Assembly (NCBI GenBank): GCA_963691655.1
Contig: OY829327.1
Location: 52,340,079 to 52,404,078, forward strand
Origin: Toxonevra muliebris
Lineage: Eukaryota; Arthropoda; Insecta; Diptera; Pallopteridae
Direction of reading: 5' to 3'
DNA: 64,000 nt
In this document: in pieces, positions 45,961-59,208 of the stretch
Numbering within the stretch: the stretch's first letter is position 1
Layout: each line of letters begins with the position of its first letter
Position numbers and translations under genes: made by a program
Notes under the pieces: model-generated
Told to the model about the DNA's origin: nothing
Seen by the model: only the letters and a program-made list of their open reading frames with translations
The model's database searches: none

Positions 45961-48900
45961 ATATTATATCTTTTGCAACGGGAATTTTTTTTGGATCAAC
46001 ATCATTATTTCTAATACCATGATGCGTTGAAAGTATCAAAGATTTGATTCTATTTTTGCCAATTTTTAACTCATCAACCATATACATTTTCCACTAAAAA
46101 CATCTATTTAGCTTCATTCCTAAAACAAAAAAAAAAAAAACAAAAATAATTTCAAGTGGTACAATTAAAATCTTATTATGCTTTACAGTAGTTCATTAAA
46201 CAATGATTTTCTAAACAGTCTCTATTTAAAATTACCCCGTACTCCCCTACCAAATACTTCTTCACTTGTTTTTTGTATGCGAGTTGAGTTTGAATTGATT
46301 GCATAATTTCCAGACAGTCAGTAATTTCTTCTGTTTTTTTTTTTTATTTTTATTTGTTGGTATAAGCATCTCCACTTTGACAGGATTAAATGATTCGTGA
46401 CGTTTAAAGTGTAGCGCATTTCAGCAACGACGTCGATGTAGGAAGTGAAGAAGTCGAACAGAAATGCCAAATGGTGGAAGCTGTGCACAAGTTTCAGCAC
46501 GAAATTTGTTGATTTTATTGATGGAATGGGTTAAAGTTTTACGATAATTGTGCGATTAAATTTTTGGTTTAACTTTTTTGGTTTTAGAAAAATTGTACAT
46601 AACTACTTAAATGCGTTTCTGCGAAAATGTTAAAATGTTATATTTATAGAAGTATTTTTGTTTTCGTTTCATTAAAAGAACAAAATTTGAGAGAAAATCT
46701 CAAATAGATTTAAAATTATGGAGTTGAGTTTCAAAATTTTATTACATAATTTTAAGGAAAATATTTTATAGCATTTTGCGAAATATTTTTTAACTTTTTG
46801 TAATAAAATCTAATAACGTAACTGAAAACGTTTGTATATTTGATGAGAAATTATGTCGAAAAACAGTTAAGGACACTATTCTCCTGACTGACTGATATAA
46901 CACTGATAAAGTTCTAAAGCTTTTCATGCATTCAAATTCAATGCGATTACGAGATTATGAGTAAATATCAATGCGTGTGTGCCTGAAGAGAAGCATGAAC
47001 TAATAAGTAAATTTCAAAATATTAAATAAAATGTTAATTATGCGAATATCAATTATACATTTTTGATATGCAATTATGCATAAAACTAATTGATATTAAT
47101 TAAGTTAATAATATTTTGAGATAAAACGTAATGGAAATTTTAATTTCGTTTTCATCTACTCTTTTGAATTATTATTATAATTACAATTCAATGTAAATGT
47201 CAAACGCATATAATTAAAATAAACGCTACCGATAATCTTTCTTACAAATTTATCCTTAAAGGAATGAGAAGTTATACAAAAGCAAGTTTTTATGTTTCAA
47301 TATTAAATTAAGTCCGTAAGACTTTTTTCTTGCAAAAATGAATGGTAGTGAAATATAAATTATTGCATATTATTCTCCTCATATCAATAATGAATATTTT
47401 TTATAACTAAGTTTGTAATTAAAAAAAATTTCTATTAAATCTCATAACAATTAATACAAATAAAATTTTCATAACAAAAAGAAAAACAATAAACAAATTC
47501 TGAATGAAAGAGACTTTAAAATAAACACAGCAGATTTAAATTTGTACATGAATTCAACCAATACACACACACATACCATATACCTACAAAGAAAACAAAA
47601 AACACATAGAATCTATAATGTGCGGCTAATTATGAATTCAGAATTTATAAAATGTGCTTAATTAACAATTCATGTCGCACAAAATTGAAAACTTACTGAA
47701 ACAATTGAAATTTTGGGGCGAGAGGAAGAAGAAAACACACACACATACACTTACTCTCAAACATAAACAAATACACACACGCAAACACTGACAATAAAAG
47801 TTAAACACAAATACAGTAATACAAATACTAAAATAGAAAAAAAGAAGAAAAAAACAAAATCATTTAATCCTGTTGATGATGATGATGATAATTTTAAAAT
47901 TTCATTGCTGTATGTAAGTAAACGCAAGAGCTCTGCTCCCACTGTAAGATGCCATAAATATAATGAATAAATTGTGTAAATTTATCGATTTTTAGCCAAT
48001 TTCATGGCAACCATGTTATTCACGCTACCTAACAAGGCTTAAGTAATTTGATTAGAGGGGAAATTATGTGTTGGAGTATGCATGCATACACAAGTATCTA
48101 AGCGTTTGAAGTGATGCCAAAAGCAGCGTCAATTATTTAAAGAGATTTACTATTTTAGAATTTCATTTCTATATCGATATGATTCTCGACATTTCTCTGT
48201 AACAAAATTTAATAGTTTATTTTCGACACACTTCAATGTTCCTGACTGCTAGTGAGCTTAAGTTTCAATATTCACACTGAGTGGAATTTATTCCCTGAAA
48301 TTTCCATTATTTAATTCAATGCAAGTTGTTGATTTCGTGCTTAAGATTTGACCACCAACATCCATTGAGTTTAATGATCTAAATTGTTGTAACTGTTCAA
48401 GCAGCAAGCAAACGATTGGGAAATACTCACATAAATAAATTGTCATCAGTTCGAACTTTAATTTAATTATTCAATATTAGAAGTTTCGAATTTCATCCTT
48501 GGTTATTTCTCTATTTAGGTAATTTTTCCAATGGCATTAGATAAGGAGAGGAGGCAGAGGGTCATGTAAAAACTAAAAGTGTTTAAGTTTTCAGAAAGAG
48601 AAACTTTGTCTCAGCCAACAAATATTTAGCACTTGAAAATTATATAGGTACTTATTTAATTCATGCCTAAATTCATAGAATAATTTTTCGTCTTCTGCTG
48701 CGTAAATTCCAGAACCCAAAATTGTGTATTATTAGTTTAAAAACTTGAATTGAGTTTTGGTTCAGTCTGAGACCTGCAAAATTCAATTTTTGAGATAAAT
48801 CCAAATCTGCCGAAAGAATTTTTCTATTTTATCAGGATTTCAATCATTTAAAACTACACAGGCATAAATGTACCTGCCCATAAAAATGTAAAATGAAAAA

Positions 48901-49016
48901 TAATTAAATTAAATAATTTTAATAAGCATGCGTGCATACACTCTAAGAATTAAGCTTAAAGATATGTGACAATGTTTTGGGGAAAAAACGGTTTACATAA
49001 ATTCCATATTTCTAAT
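45961..49016. other. Gene-free AT-rich interval
   Basis: Very AT-rich with no exon, TE end or RNA gene recognised. Short CA and GAT tracts near 47560, 47735-47780 and 47873-47888. Confidence 0.6.
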
Positions 49017-49024
49017 GTGTAAAC

Positions 49025-49796
49025 TAGAGAAGAGCGCGTGACATGAATTTTACGTGACACGCGTGAACACGCCCGCACGTGAGATGATTTCCTCGTGAGC
49101 ATGAGTGAGTGTGATTTGATTTCCATAATTCCTACGTGAGCATGCGTGAGCGTAACATAATTTCAAACCTGAAAATGCGATAGTATAAGCCACTTGACTT
49201 CGTTATAATTCACAATTTCTTAAATACTTAATTTTGCTGGTTCCAAAATCAACACTGTGCTTTTCTTCACCGCATATATAATCATTGTAGTTGCAAAAGA
49301 ACCACGCACCTCTATGTCTTATACAAATTCCTTTATTCGGTTTTATTACTTTCATTTTTCTTTTTAGTTGCCTACTTCCAATATTTAAAATTAGTTAAAT
49401 GATACTATTTAATATAAATAAGTACACCGTTTATTGTTAAAATTAATAACGATGACTCGGTTAAACTTTTTTTACAATTGGTTTAATTTCTTCGCAGGGA
49501 TATATTACCGCGATCTTAGCGTATATAGGATAAATTCGCCATACAACAACAAAAATTATTTAAAACGGCTATGCCCGACAAAAAAGACATAGCTATAAGC
49601 ACTTTATTTTTTATTTACATAAATAACAATATAACAATAAAAAAACTGTGCGTGAGCATGCATGAAATTTTTGGGAAAAATATCGACGTGCGTGAACATG
49701 CGTGATTTTGTTTTTGAAAAAAGTCTGCGTGCGTGAGAAGTATTTTCAGAGCCGTGAGCATGCGTGAGTCAAAAAGTACTCACGCGTCCATCTCTA
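49025..49796. mobile_element. hAT MITE with CGTGAGCATG repeats
   Basis: TAGAGAAGAGCGCGTGA at the left matches, inverted, TAGAGATGGACGCGTGA at the right. Flanking octamers GTGTAAAC (49017-49024) and GTATAAAC (49797-49804) match at 7 of 8. The motif CGTGARCATG-x-RTGA occurs two times near the left end and three times near the right, plus shorter CGTGCGTGA forms, probable transposase-binding repeats. No coding. Confidence 0.85.
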
Positions 49797-49804
49797 GTAT
49801 AAAC

Positions 49805-50456
49805 ATCTATAGCGGCGGTATAAACAAATTTTAAATGGGAGTAAAATGACAGATTATTTCAATTCATCCCTAAAAGCTCGCTGTATTTTTTTACCTCATG
49901 CCCAAAAGCACGCTACTTGAACCATAAAATCACATTACACTAAAGTGTAGTCACGGTCATTGCAACCAGTGCTGCAGCCAGAAAAATATTAATAATATAG
50001 TTTGATATGAATAACAAAGTAAAAAAATTTGGGGCCCAAAACATTTCATTTATTCGTATCGAAAAAAAAATTCAATATGATTAATACAAAATATACAGAA
50101 GGGCTCGAAACCCTCTCCCCCTGACTACGGCCCTCCACTACTTTATTTACATACAAATAATAATAAATAAACAGCATATTTCGAGTTAAAATCTCTAAAC
50201 TTCACAGGGTGGTACGAATGTTTGACAGACACTACATCACTTTATTTAAAGTATTTATAATTTAAAAGCCACTTTAATCAAATATTTAATAGGTATATAA
50301 ATATAAAGTGCGGTTTTAACTAACAGATGGCATAGCTATTATATATGGTTTAAGTCGAGGATAATTAATATGGCGTTGTGGAGAGTAGACATTTGTCAGT
50401 TAGATCCAGTGTGTCATAGGTTGCAATTGTGCAACCAAATTATATTTTTTTCGAAA
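49805..50456. other. Unassigned interval
   Basis: No gene. The last 80 bp or so are probably the 5' leader of the mariner remnant below (ATGGCGTTGTGGAGAG and following). Confidence 0.45.
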
Positions 50457-50926
50457 ATGTCGAATTTTGTACTAGAAAATGATAAGATTGTTAGCAAAGG
50501 CTTATGGTGAACATGCTGCAAGCTAAGACACTTATGAACGATGATTTAAACAACTGATTAAATTGAACTGACCATTGCAGGAAAAATGACCAAAATAAGT
50601 CCAAGAACGCAATAAAGTCATTTTTTAACTTGACAATACTCGGTCCCATGTTACACATTGTGTAAAAAACTATTTGGAAAACATCAAATGGGACGTTCTA
50701 CCCCTCCTGCTATATTCTCCAGACTTGGCTCCTTCCGATTACTACTTACTTCGATCGCTGCAGCATGGACTTTCGGGACAGTACTTCAATTCGTACGAAA
50801 AAGTGAAAAATTGATTTGATGGATGGTTACCTTCGAAAAATGAGAAGTGGTACTGTGACGGAATCCATCAATCGGCATAAACATGGTGAAAAGTCATAGC
50901 TAATGATGGCCAACATTTCGATTATT
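50457..50926 (+). pseudogene. mariner transposase remnant, internally deleted
   Basis: Starts MSNFVLEND at 50457; after a frameshift the HTH region reads LLAKAYGEHAAS, a stop, DTYER, a stop, FKQLIK. A large deletion removes most of the protein. The catalytic end is then readable from about 50633: DNTRSHVTHCVKNYLENIKW, DVLPLLLYSPDLAPSDYYLL (third Asp), HGLSGQYFNSYEKVKN. There are 34 residues between the second and third Asp, the mariner D34D spacing. The first Asp is gone. Belongs to a different mariner lineage from that at 44.1-45.2 kb and is much older. Confidence 0.82.
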
Positions 50927-51057
50927 GAGTTAATCAATTAAATAAATGCCTTTTTTAAGCAAAAACATTCGCATTACATATTTACAAAATGTCAAAATAA
51001 TAAAAACAATGCGTACTTTTAGGGTTATTTTTGAACAATAAAAAACAATATTTGCAT

Positions 51058-52758
51058 CAGGGCATTGGAGCAGCCAAATTTTGGGGTTGCTCCGCTCCAA
51101 CCTCTTAAGTATAGCTCCGGCTCCGCTCCGTGCTCCGCTCCGAGCTCCAACTACTTATAGTTTTCCTAATAAAAATATTTTTTTTTTTTTTATTTTAAAT
51201 TCAGATGTTTGTATCGCTATCTTAATTTATCCTAACACCCATTAAGTATTTGAATTTGGAGAACTCTTTCCTGAAATTTTAATTTAAGGAACAAATCGTA
51301 AGTTTTGGGTACATGACTGCAAAACCTTTGAAACAGATGAGTGGGACAAGGCGTTATCTTGCCGCAAAATCATATTTGCTCAAAACTCGACATCTCGAAA
51401 AAAATATGATACTAACTCGTACAACAACTATAACGTTTTGAAGGCTGCTGTTATAGCAATAGAACCAGATAGTGAACCTCCAATGGCGTCTTTTGAAAAA
51501 TTAATAGTTATTTACCCTTTCACACCTGGTAATTGTACATTTTAAGCATCTTTGTAAATATGTAAACTGCTTCGTTGATGATTTCTCTTAACCCTTATAT
51601 TGGCACCATGGTCTGACCAGACATTTTTCAACTTTGTGACCATTTTTTATTACTTGTAATATCACTATGATCTCCAAAATCTATGATATCCTTAAATCAC
51701 TATTTCTAAATAGATTTATTTGCTGATTTAAAAATTTTTGTAAAATTGGTACCACCACGATCTGGCCAGACCGTATGCATTTTCTCATAGTTTTTCCGAT
51801 ATTTTTTTGCTTTACTTCGGCGTTAGTAACGTATTGTTTCTATATATATAAACATTATCATCCTTTCTTTTTGAAATATAAACTTATTTTACTATGAAAA
51901 CAAAAGTTTCGAATCAACACACACCATTACACAAACGAACATTGAAAATGTAATTGAAAATTAGAAACCACAAATGATTATAGAAAAAAAACCTTTATCA
52001 TCTTCTTGCTTTGGTTCCTCAAATATACCGTTTAAAGTATTTTCTTTGTATGAGAGCTGCCGTGTCCACTTGCCCAAAAAATATCACACAAAACTTTGTA
52101 ACATTCCGTTTTTTTAATTTTCAGACACATTTTTCCTAGAGCATGGCGTTGTCAACCAACCACTTTGCATCAAATCTCAGTACCATAATATGTATGGTTT
52201 CGGAGATAAACTCTTAAATAGTATTAAGATTGCATGGGAAGTGCCACGCCCATTTGAACACAAATTCAGATCTGAAACTCCAGTATAAAAATGGTGCTTG
52301 AGATATGCCATAATAAATATTCAGGCTATATGGTAGGTGCCACACCCCTTCAAACGCGAAATTTCTAAAAATTAAAAACAAAGTTTTTTCTATAACTGTA
52401 CATATAAGTACATTATTCTTACATAATATGTAGTGTTTTCATACAGTTTTCATTAAAAATTCAAATAAATGGCGTATAAATATATGACGGTATGGCTGGA
52501 CCGTGGTGATAGCAATGTGACAAACAAAAGTAGTGCCAACAGAAGGGTTAATGGCAATGGAATATTTCAATTATCATTTTCATTACTGCAATGGAAATGA
52601 CAATGAAGAGTTCAAAAACGATGAATTGTAAACGAACAATAGGTAGTTGGAAAAATTACTAATCGGAGCAGCGGAGCGGTTTCATTTTCATTGCTCCAGC
52701 TCTAGCTCCGGTCAAAACAGTGTGCTCTACAGCTCCTTGCTCCAGCTCCAAAGCCCTG
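51058..52758. mobile_element. hAT element with GGAGC-rich ends, holding a nested element
   Basis: Ends CAGGGCATTGGAGCAGCC and, inward from the right, CAGGGCTTTGGAGCTGGAGC. A perfect octamer duplication ATTTGCAT lies at 51050-51057 and 52759-52766. Repeated GCTCCGGCTCCGCTCC-type motifs fill the first 90 and last 100 bp, probable subterminal binding repeats. The remaining interior outside the nested element is about 740 bp. One frame near 51300-51545 is open for about 80 codons (KFWVHDCKTFETDEWDKAL and following), not recognised. Confidence 0.92.
51592..52547. mobile_element. piggyBac-type non-autonomous element, nested
   Basis: TTAA at 51588-51591 and 52548-52551 flank ends CCCTTATATTGGCAC and, inward from the right, CCCTTCTGTTGGCAC. 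Subterminal motifs recur: GGTCTGACCAGAC and ATCTGGCCAGACCG near the left, GGCTGGACCGTGGTG near the right. TTAA duplication plus CCC ends is diagnostic of piggyBac. About 956 bp and no transposase seen. Sits within the hAT element, so it inserted later. Confidence 0.88.
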
Positions 52759-52766
52759 ATTTGCAT

Positions 52767-54851
52767 GCAATAATACATCTGTCAAATTCTCTACATCGCC
52801 TGATGTTTGAAGTTTAGTTTAACAACCGTGAAAAAGGAATCAAATTTGAAGATGTAAATAAGGCAATACGTAAAAAGTCTTTCCAATTTTATTTAGGAAA
52901 CGAACACGTACATCGGATGCAACAACAGCAAATGGTTTACGGATTCGGAATAAAATGAACAAATAGTTCTGAATTATCCTAAATTAGTTCTAATAATTTC
53001 AATGCTTTGTCTTTGTAAAAAAAACCCTTTAAATAAAACGCGCTGATTTTAGTGTAGTTAGTTTAGTTCTGACGGTCTCGGCGAAGGATTTAATACTTCT
53101 TTTTTTGTTACATAGCAAAACATAAGTAGGTAATTCATTTGATGATCAGTTATTTAAGTTATAGATTCTCTTAAGTAACTGTTAGTTGATTAAATGTAAT
53201 ATAGGGTAAATGAAATAATAAAGTACATATATATAAAAGAGTAGACTAATTTTTTACAGTCTTTAAATCTGTTTTAATTAGTCTGTAAAAACTTTATATT
53301 CATAGACTAAATAAATAAATAAACAAGAAAATCAGTAAAAAGTATATACGCAATAAAACATTGATGTTTACACATCATCGATCGCGAATGCAACCACTAA
53401 TTTTGGTTTTTTAAATACAGTCTCATTTACTTCATAGCTTCAATAAACAGTATTTATTTTCTCAAACTATATTGTGTAACTTGACATGTAGTTTAACAAC
53501 ATGCAATTTGTAAGAAGAAATCGCACATGAAATGTGCAAATTCGACATTTATATGAACACATTAAATATAGTAACTTTTGTTTCAGTGTACATAATTTAG
53601 CCTAGATTAGCATTATGATTCATCTCTAATACATATTCATTTAGGTGGTACACATGTATGTGTGTGCTAGCACAGATGCGTGCTTATATTTGCATATGTA
53701 TTAAGGGCCCAAATTATTTGTACACGTGTAACTATTATGCATTAGCATATGTAAGTACGCCCCTTGTATTATGCGTATGTATATTTAAATATATTTCTGA
53801 TTAATTCATAATTAATACAACTAAGGCACTTTGTTAGTAGAAAAATTTGCATATGCTTATTTATATTTGTGTGTGTGTGTAATTGGAATATTGATTAAAA
53901 TTTGGCTCTTTTAACAAAATGAATGGTTCCGAAAATTTAACCTTGATACACATATCAATCTTTCCGTATTTATAATATAAAACTAAAATTTCTTACCTTT
54001 TTAAATATTAACACTTTTTTAATTTAAATCCACTTTATTCTGCAAAAAAAAAAGAAAATAAAATTGAAATATTTAATATGCAAGAGAAAGTTTATAGTTA
54101 ATAAATTTATAAATAATTAAAATAAATAAATAAAATATTTCTCTATACTTAGCAGCTAATTGAAATTCTTCAAATGAAAGTTTTACTACCGCGAAAAATC
54201 CCACAATATTTACTTATAATTTGCAATCTCTGCACTAATTTATATCCGCTTTTTATAATATAAATAAATCAAAAACATATAAGCGAATTTTCCACTTCAT
54301 GATAATGACATTTAAAAAGTTCTCATGCATTCAAACACCTCCCAATTTCACTTTTTCTACTTTCTATCCCTATAGCTTATTATGGTGAATACCGAATATC
54401 AACCAACTAGAAAAAAAAAATAAAACTGTATAGAAATTTAAACTTGCTTCTCTCAGTAATTGCCATTGTGGAAAATGTTGTTAAATGCAAAGCAACTTTT
54501 ATAATTGAAAGTGCATTTAAAGTGCATGATACAACATTCTACATCCACACACACACACAAACACACATATACACTTTCATTCTCTCATTCATTCCACAAA
54601 AACGCTCATGCCAAACCACCACAACTTTTAGTTGTATTAGGTGAATACTTGTAATAGTGGGTTGGAAAAAAACTGCAGCTGCTCCTTCTCCTGTTTCTCC
54701 TGCTTCAGGTAAAAGTTTATACTGTGGCTATATGCATATTTTGTAGGTATTCCAAAAATAATTGAATTAAACGTATACTTAAATTTGACTGTGAATATAA
54801 AACGGAATTGCTCGGAGATTTTTAAACTTTACTGTCGATTTTTGATCCTTC
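52767..54851. other. Gene-free AT-rich interval
   Basis: No gene or TE end was recognised. Short TG and CA tracts near 53870 and 54548. Confidence 0.6.
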
Positions 54852-54855
54852 TTAA

Positions 54856-55696
54856 CCCTCTAACCCGCAAGTTTGAAATAATAAAAGCACAAACCATAGA
54901 ATTTTTGTTTCCAGTTAACATTGATGAAAGAAAAATGAATATGAAGTCCATTTTTTGTTTAGTGTTAGGGTTTAGCAATTAGATGAGAAAAACAAAAGGC
55001 TGCCCTAAAGCGGCCTTGCGGGTTTAAGCCAAAAAATAAAGAACATTGTTTCATTGCTATAAATGTTTATTAAACACAAACTTAAAACAATTGGATACAA
55101 AAATAATTAGTAATGAAATTTATAATTTACTTTTTATTTTTTCAAAAGAAAAAAGTTAATAAATAACACTGTGCAACACAATTTCGGGCCCAACGTAACG
55201 ATTATGCCATTTTTTTTTTTTTTTTTCTATAAAAGTCTAAAGTAAACATATTATATCTAGGGAAAAAAAATTTCAAGCCCTATATGAAATTTGCAAAAAA
55301 AACACAAATTTTGATCTAAACCAGCAAGGCCGCCCTGAGGCTGCCTTCACAAAATATTACGTAAGCCACATAAAACTATTTATTTACATCAAACAGTAAC
55401 AGTTATGAAAGTGATTATGTCTATCTACTTACCAAAAAATTCCCACCAAAATTGGAGACTTGCAAATATTTTTTTTAAATTTTTATAAAAAATTGTATAT
55501 GGGCGATAATTTTTCGTCACAAAACAACACTTTGTACAGCAATCGTGTGATCGCAGAAAGTGCAAACTGACCGCAAATTGTGTGTTTATTCTTTCTTCAG
55601 GGCTGGCAATTAATTTTAAGAAAAAATAAATTTGCACTTATCTATTAATTGAAATAGAATGAAGGCTGCCTCAGGGCGGGCTTACGGGTTAGAGGG
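54856..55696. mobile_element. piggyBac-type non-autonomous element
   Basis: TTAA at 54852-54855 and 55697-55700 flank ends CCCTCTAACCCGCAAG and, inward from the right, CCCTCTAACCCGTAAG, 15 of 16 identical. A motif of about 28 bp (GGCTGCC-x-x-A-x-GGCGG-x-CTT) occurs three times: near 54990, inverted near 55325, and near 55664. No transposase; ORFs are below 70 codons. 841 bp. Confidence 0.92.
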
Positions 55697-55700
55697 TTAA

Positions 55701-58031
55701 CAGAAGCAATACAAAAACACTTTACGAAATTGGTGCTAAATCATATCCGTGTAGTATGATTTGGCACATCCAAGCCTTTTTCAGCTCAAGTATCCAAATA
55801 ACAATTGATTTCGTCTTTTCATGAAGTGATTAAAGAATTATTAAATCTAAAAAGTCAAAATATTTTTCATAATTTTCCTAAACGAACAATTTAGAGAATT
55901 TATAAAACGATTACGAATTCTTTTTCTATATATATATACATTTTTTATTTTTTTTATTTTAATAAATAAAATTTTATTATTATTTATTAATAGAAAATTT
56001 GCAGGGTGCCTGCAGCTTTAATTGATTGGTTACTTTAAAACAATTAAAAAATCATATAAAGCAATTTACAATCGCATGCATACAAACATATGAAAAGGAT
56101 ACAAGAACAACAAAACAAAATTGACTACAAAACGAATGCCCTCAAATGAAACCGCAAAAATATTTTATAAATTGATTGCAACACAAGAATAGCCACAAAC
56201 AAAAAAAAAATGGATATTTTTATATAAAAGTGAAGCAAAAATTAAAATTGCAATTTGCAGAGAGCAACAACTGCAATATAAAATAATAGTAACAGCAACA
56301 ACATTGCAGCAGCAGCAAATAAAGAATCCACCTCAATGTTGAAAGCAAAATTGAAAAGCATCAACAACAACGAGAAAACCACATCCGCAATCACTAAAAA
56401 TTAATTTCAATTTTATTGCATTAAAACACGGTTTTGGACCACAGTGGTGAAGATGGCGAGCACAATTAACAGCCAGCAGTACCAGCATTGAAATGAAACG
56501 GCAAATTGTTAAATTAATAATATGGAAGGGAAGAGATTGTGAAATAAATTTTTTTTTTTTTTTTTTTAACAGTATTTAGCGATGATTTATCAGATTACAA
56601 CATTGAAAATTAAGAATTATGAAACCTATTGCTTTAATTTCTAACTGCATTCAAAAAGAAATAAGCAAAACATGGAAACCCACAATCGCATTGCAAATGC
56701 CTTACATCATCATTTATCATACCAAAAGCTCAAACATAGGTATAGCAAACAGCAAAGACCTGCGCCTGAAAGTATGCTATGCTCACAATCAATGCTCATT
56801 CAGTTTTTCAAAGTTCAAAAATTAAAATACAAAATATATGCAAAGCAGTACAAATTATGGTCAGTCAGCAGCAGTAACAGCCAGAATTAGCAACAGGTTT
56901 ATTTACAAATTTGGAGAAAGATTAAAATGCTATATTTTATATTTTATCCACCCCCAAACAACAACAAAAACAGCTACTACCAGCACATAATGAATTTATT
57001 ATATGAAGCATAAGGGTCCAGTCTATTCACTGCGGACTAACCACTGTATATTAAAGAGCCAGTAAATGAAACATGGAGACGTAAGGCAGCAGCAGCAGTA
57101 ACAGCTTTATAGCATTTACAACATAATTGCGCCCTGGCAACATTTTTATTTTTATTTTAATAAAAACATTGTGTTTAAAAGCCAATTAAGCTTACGTTGA
57201 AAAAAAACACAAGGAATTTGAAATTAATGCGAAAATTTTATTATAAACGGAATTAAATAAGGTGAAAATGAAAAAAAAAATAGGAATAAAATTAGCAGCA
57301 ATAGAGAGAAACCAAAACAGAGGTAAGATTATTATTTCAGTTGGTTTAGAACGATTTATTATTGCTGTATATGAAAAATGTCTACAATGAAACTGGTCGA
57401 ACTCTTTAGTTCTGATATAAGTCGTAATTATTAGGATGAAGAATTGAGAATTAAATCATTTTTATCCAGAAATAAGCCATTCATTTAATTCCAATAAAGA
57501 TAACAAACAAATCAGAAATATGTACTGGGAATTAAAAATAAGAATCTCAATTCAACAAAAGCAAAAATATGAGATCATCACCAATCTTTAGCATGCATAC
57601 AAATTATTGCAGGCTTTAATATAACTCGAGCAATTTCAATTTTTTTTTTACCAAAGAATGCAAAATTTGAATGAAATCAGAAAGAATCAAATCTATTATT
57701 TTGAAAAAACACTACTATTTTCAACTAAATTCGAAGATCAAAATTTTTCAAACAAATCAAAATGATTTAGAACTCAAAAATTTCCAATCGATATTTTTTA
57801 AGGGGAATTTCCAAAGCGGAGAAGTGATATTTAAATTTTTTATCAGCTTTCTGCCGGTCGAACGTAACGTTGCATTAAAGTCATTGTTAAAGTTAGAAAT
57901 TAATTTGTATGTTGTAAATCTTAAAAAAAAAAATTGGCAAAACATTTTTTCCGGAACTACTCGACAGATTTTTTATACAAAAATAGATAATTTTTTCAGG
58001 AGTTTATTCCAACGATATAAATAACCATTTT
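55701..58031. other. Gene-free AT-rich interval
   Basis: CAA/CAG-rich patches near 56265-56320 and 56860-56890; T-runs near 56548-56568. The ORF at 57671-58024 (K/N/F-rich) has no domain features and borders the retrotransposon. Confidence 0.6.
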
Positions 58032-58660
58032 CGTAGCACAACAGTCAGCACAACCAGAGTATGTCCACAGGGAGGAGTATTATCACCTCTAATGTGGAGC
58101 CTGGGAGTAAACGAACAGAGGCAGGCATAAACTGTCAAGGGAATGCGGATAATATCGTCCTCATAGCCAGAGGTAAATTTGAAGAACCTCTTTGTGACAT
58201 TATACAAATTACTTGGAGATGGTGCAGGTCATTAGGACCAAATATTAACACTGCAAAGATAATTCCGTTTACTAGGAGAAGATTACTTCTGAGCTGGAAG
58301 GCGATGTCATGGTACAAAAGCAAGTGGTAAAATATCTGGTATTAGTATTAGATAGTAAACTCACATGGAAATCGCATTTTGAGTCAGTGACAAATGAAGC
58401 CACTCGCAATCTAATGCTATGCAGAAGGTTCGCAGGAAAAACTTGGGGATGTAAACCAAGTGTACTGCGTTGGATGTACACAATGATGGTAGTTGCTCAT
58501 ATTAAAAGCAGGGAAAGCTAATCTAGGAAAAGTTCAAGGGTTAGCATGACTCTATTTAGTGGGAGCACTTGGACTATCCCCAAGCCATAATGAACAAGCA
58601 GTATAGTTTTGAGAAACACTTTGTTGCAAAACTTAGTAGTAAAACCAAATGGGAGTGTGT
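58032..58660 (+). pseudogene. Non-LTR RT palm/thumb, decayed
   Basis: Begins STTVSTTRVCPQGGVLSPLM, then GINCQGNADNIVLIARGKF where the catalytic Y/A-D-D has become ADN, so the second catalytic Asp is lost. After a frameshift: VVKYLVLVLDSKLTWKSHFE, TNEATRNLMLCRRFAGKTWG and PSVLRWMYTMMVVAHI (thumb). Several stops and frameshifts; 58521-58570 is heavily decayed. The start is set at the first recognisable RT residue; no initiation codon is expected. Confidence 0.78.
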
Positions 58661-58871
58661 AGAATATAACTATGCATTTAAAGAACACACGATTAAGTGG
58701 CATACAGATGGATCACGAACTGAGAATGGAACTGAAGTTTATGCAATCAATATATGTGTGCAATTCAACCTGGACAAGAAATGCAAACCGCAAGATATCG
58801 CTATCATGTCGGACAGCCTGGCAGCCATTCGAGTACTATGCTCTTTTGAGATCACCTCTAAACAGGTGTGA
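58661..58871 (+). pseudogene. RNase H domain of the same retrotransposon
   Basis: One frame reads AFKEHTIKWHTDGSRTENGT (first catalytic Asp in TDGS), then AINICVQFNLDKK and IAIMSDSLAAIRVLCSFEIT (catalytic Asp in SDSLAAI). The QAE glutamate region is missing between them, so the domain is inactive. It would have degraded RNA in the RNA:DNA hybrid. Just after, a frame with GLSEN-, GNEQACF-like sequence suggests the remainder of the domain (usual GNE-x-A-D). Confidence 0.75.
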
Positions 58872-59208
58872 GACTGTATGAGCAAGCCCAGACAAGTGGG
58901 CAAGGGCAATAAAGTCGCTCTATGTTGGCTCTCTGAAAACGTAGGAAAAGAGGGTAATGAACAAGCTTGCTTCTGTGGAATAGGAGATAGCGTAGTCAGG
59001 AAAAGAAGAACAAGAGGCAAGAATTCTTTACAAATCTTCTACTACTGAGGCAACACAAAGCGTTTCTAGATAACTATAAAAAGATCAGATACGCATTCTG
59101 TATTGGTCTTAACAAAAACAGGTAGCTCATATTAGCTAGTATTCTGACTGAGCACTACGGACTCAAAGAACATTCTTTGTAAAATAGGGGTTGAAGAAAG
59201 CTCAATAT

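Noticed and set aside
49965..50150. CAGTGCTGCAGCCAG ... CTGACTACGGCCCTCCACTA as a hAT MITE
   Set aside because: Ends match poorly and the flanking octamers do not agree.
57671..58024. 117-codon ORF upstream of the retrotransposon
   Set aside because: K/N/F-rich with no similarity to gag, endonuclease or RT fingers; probably a chance opening.
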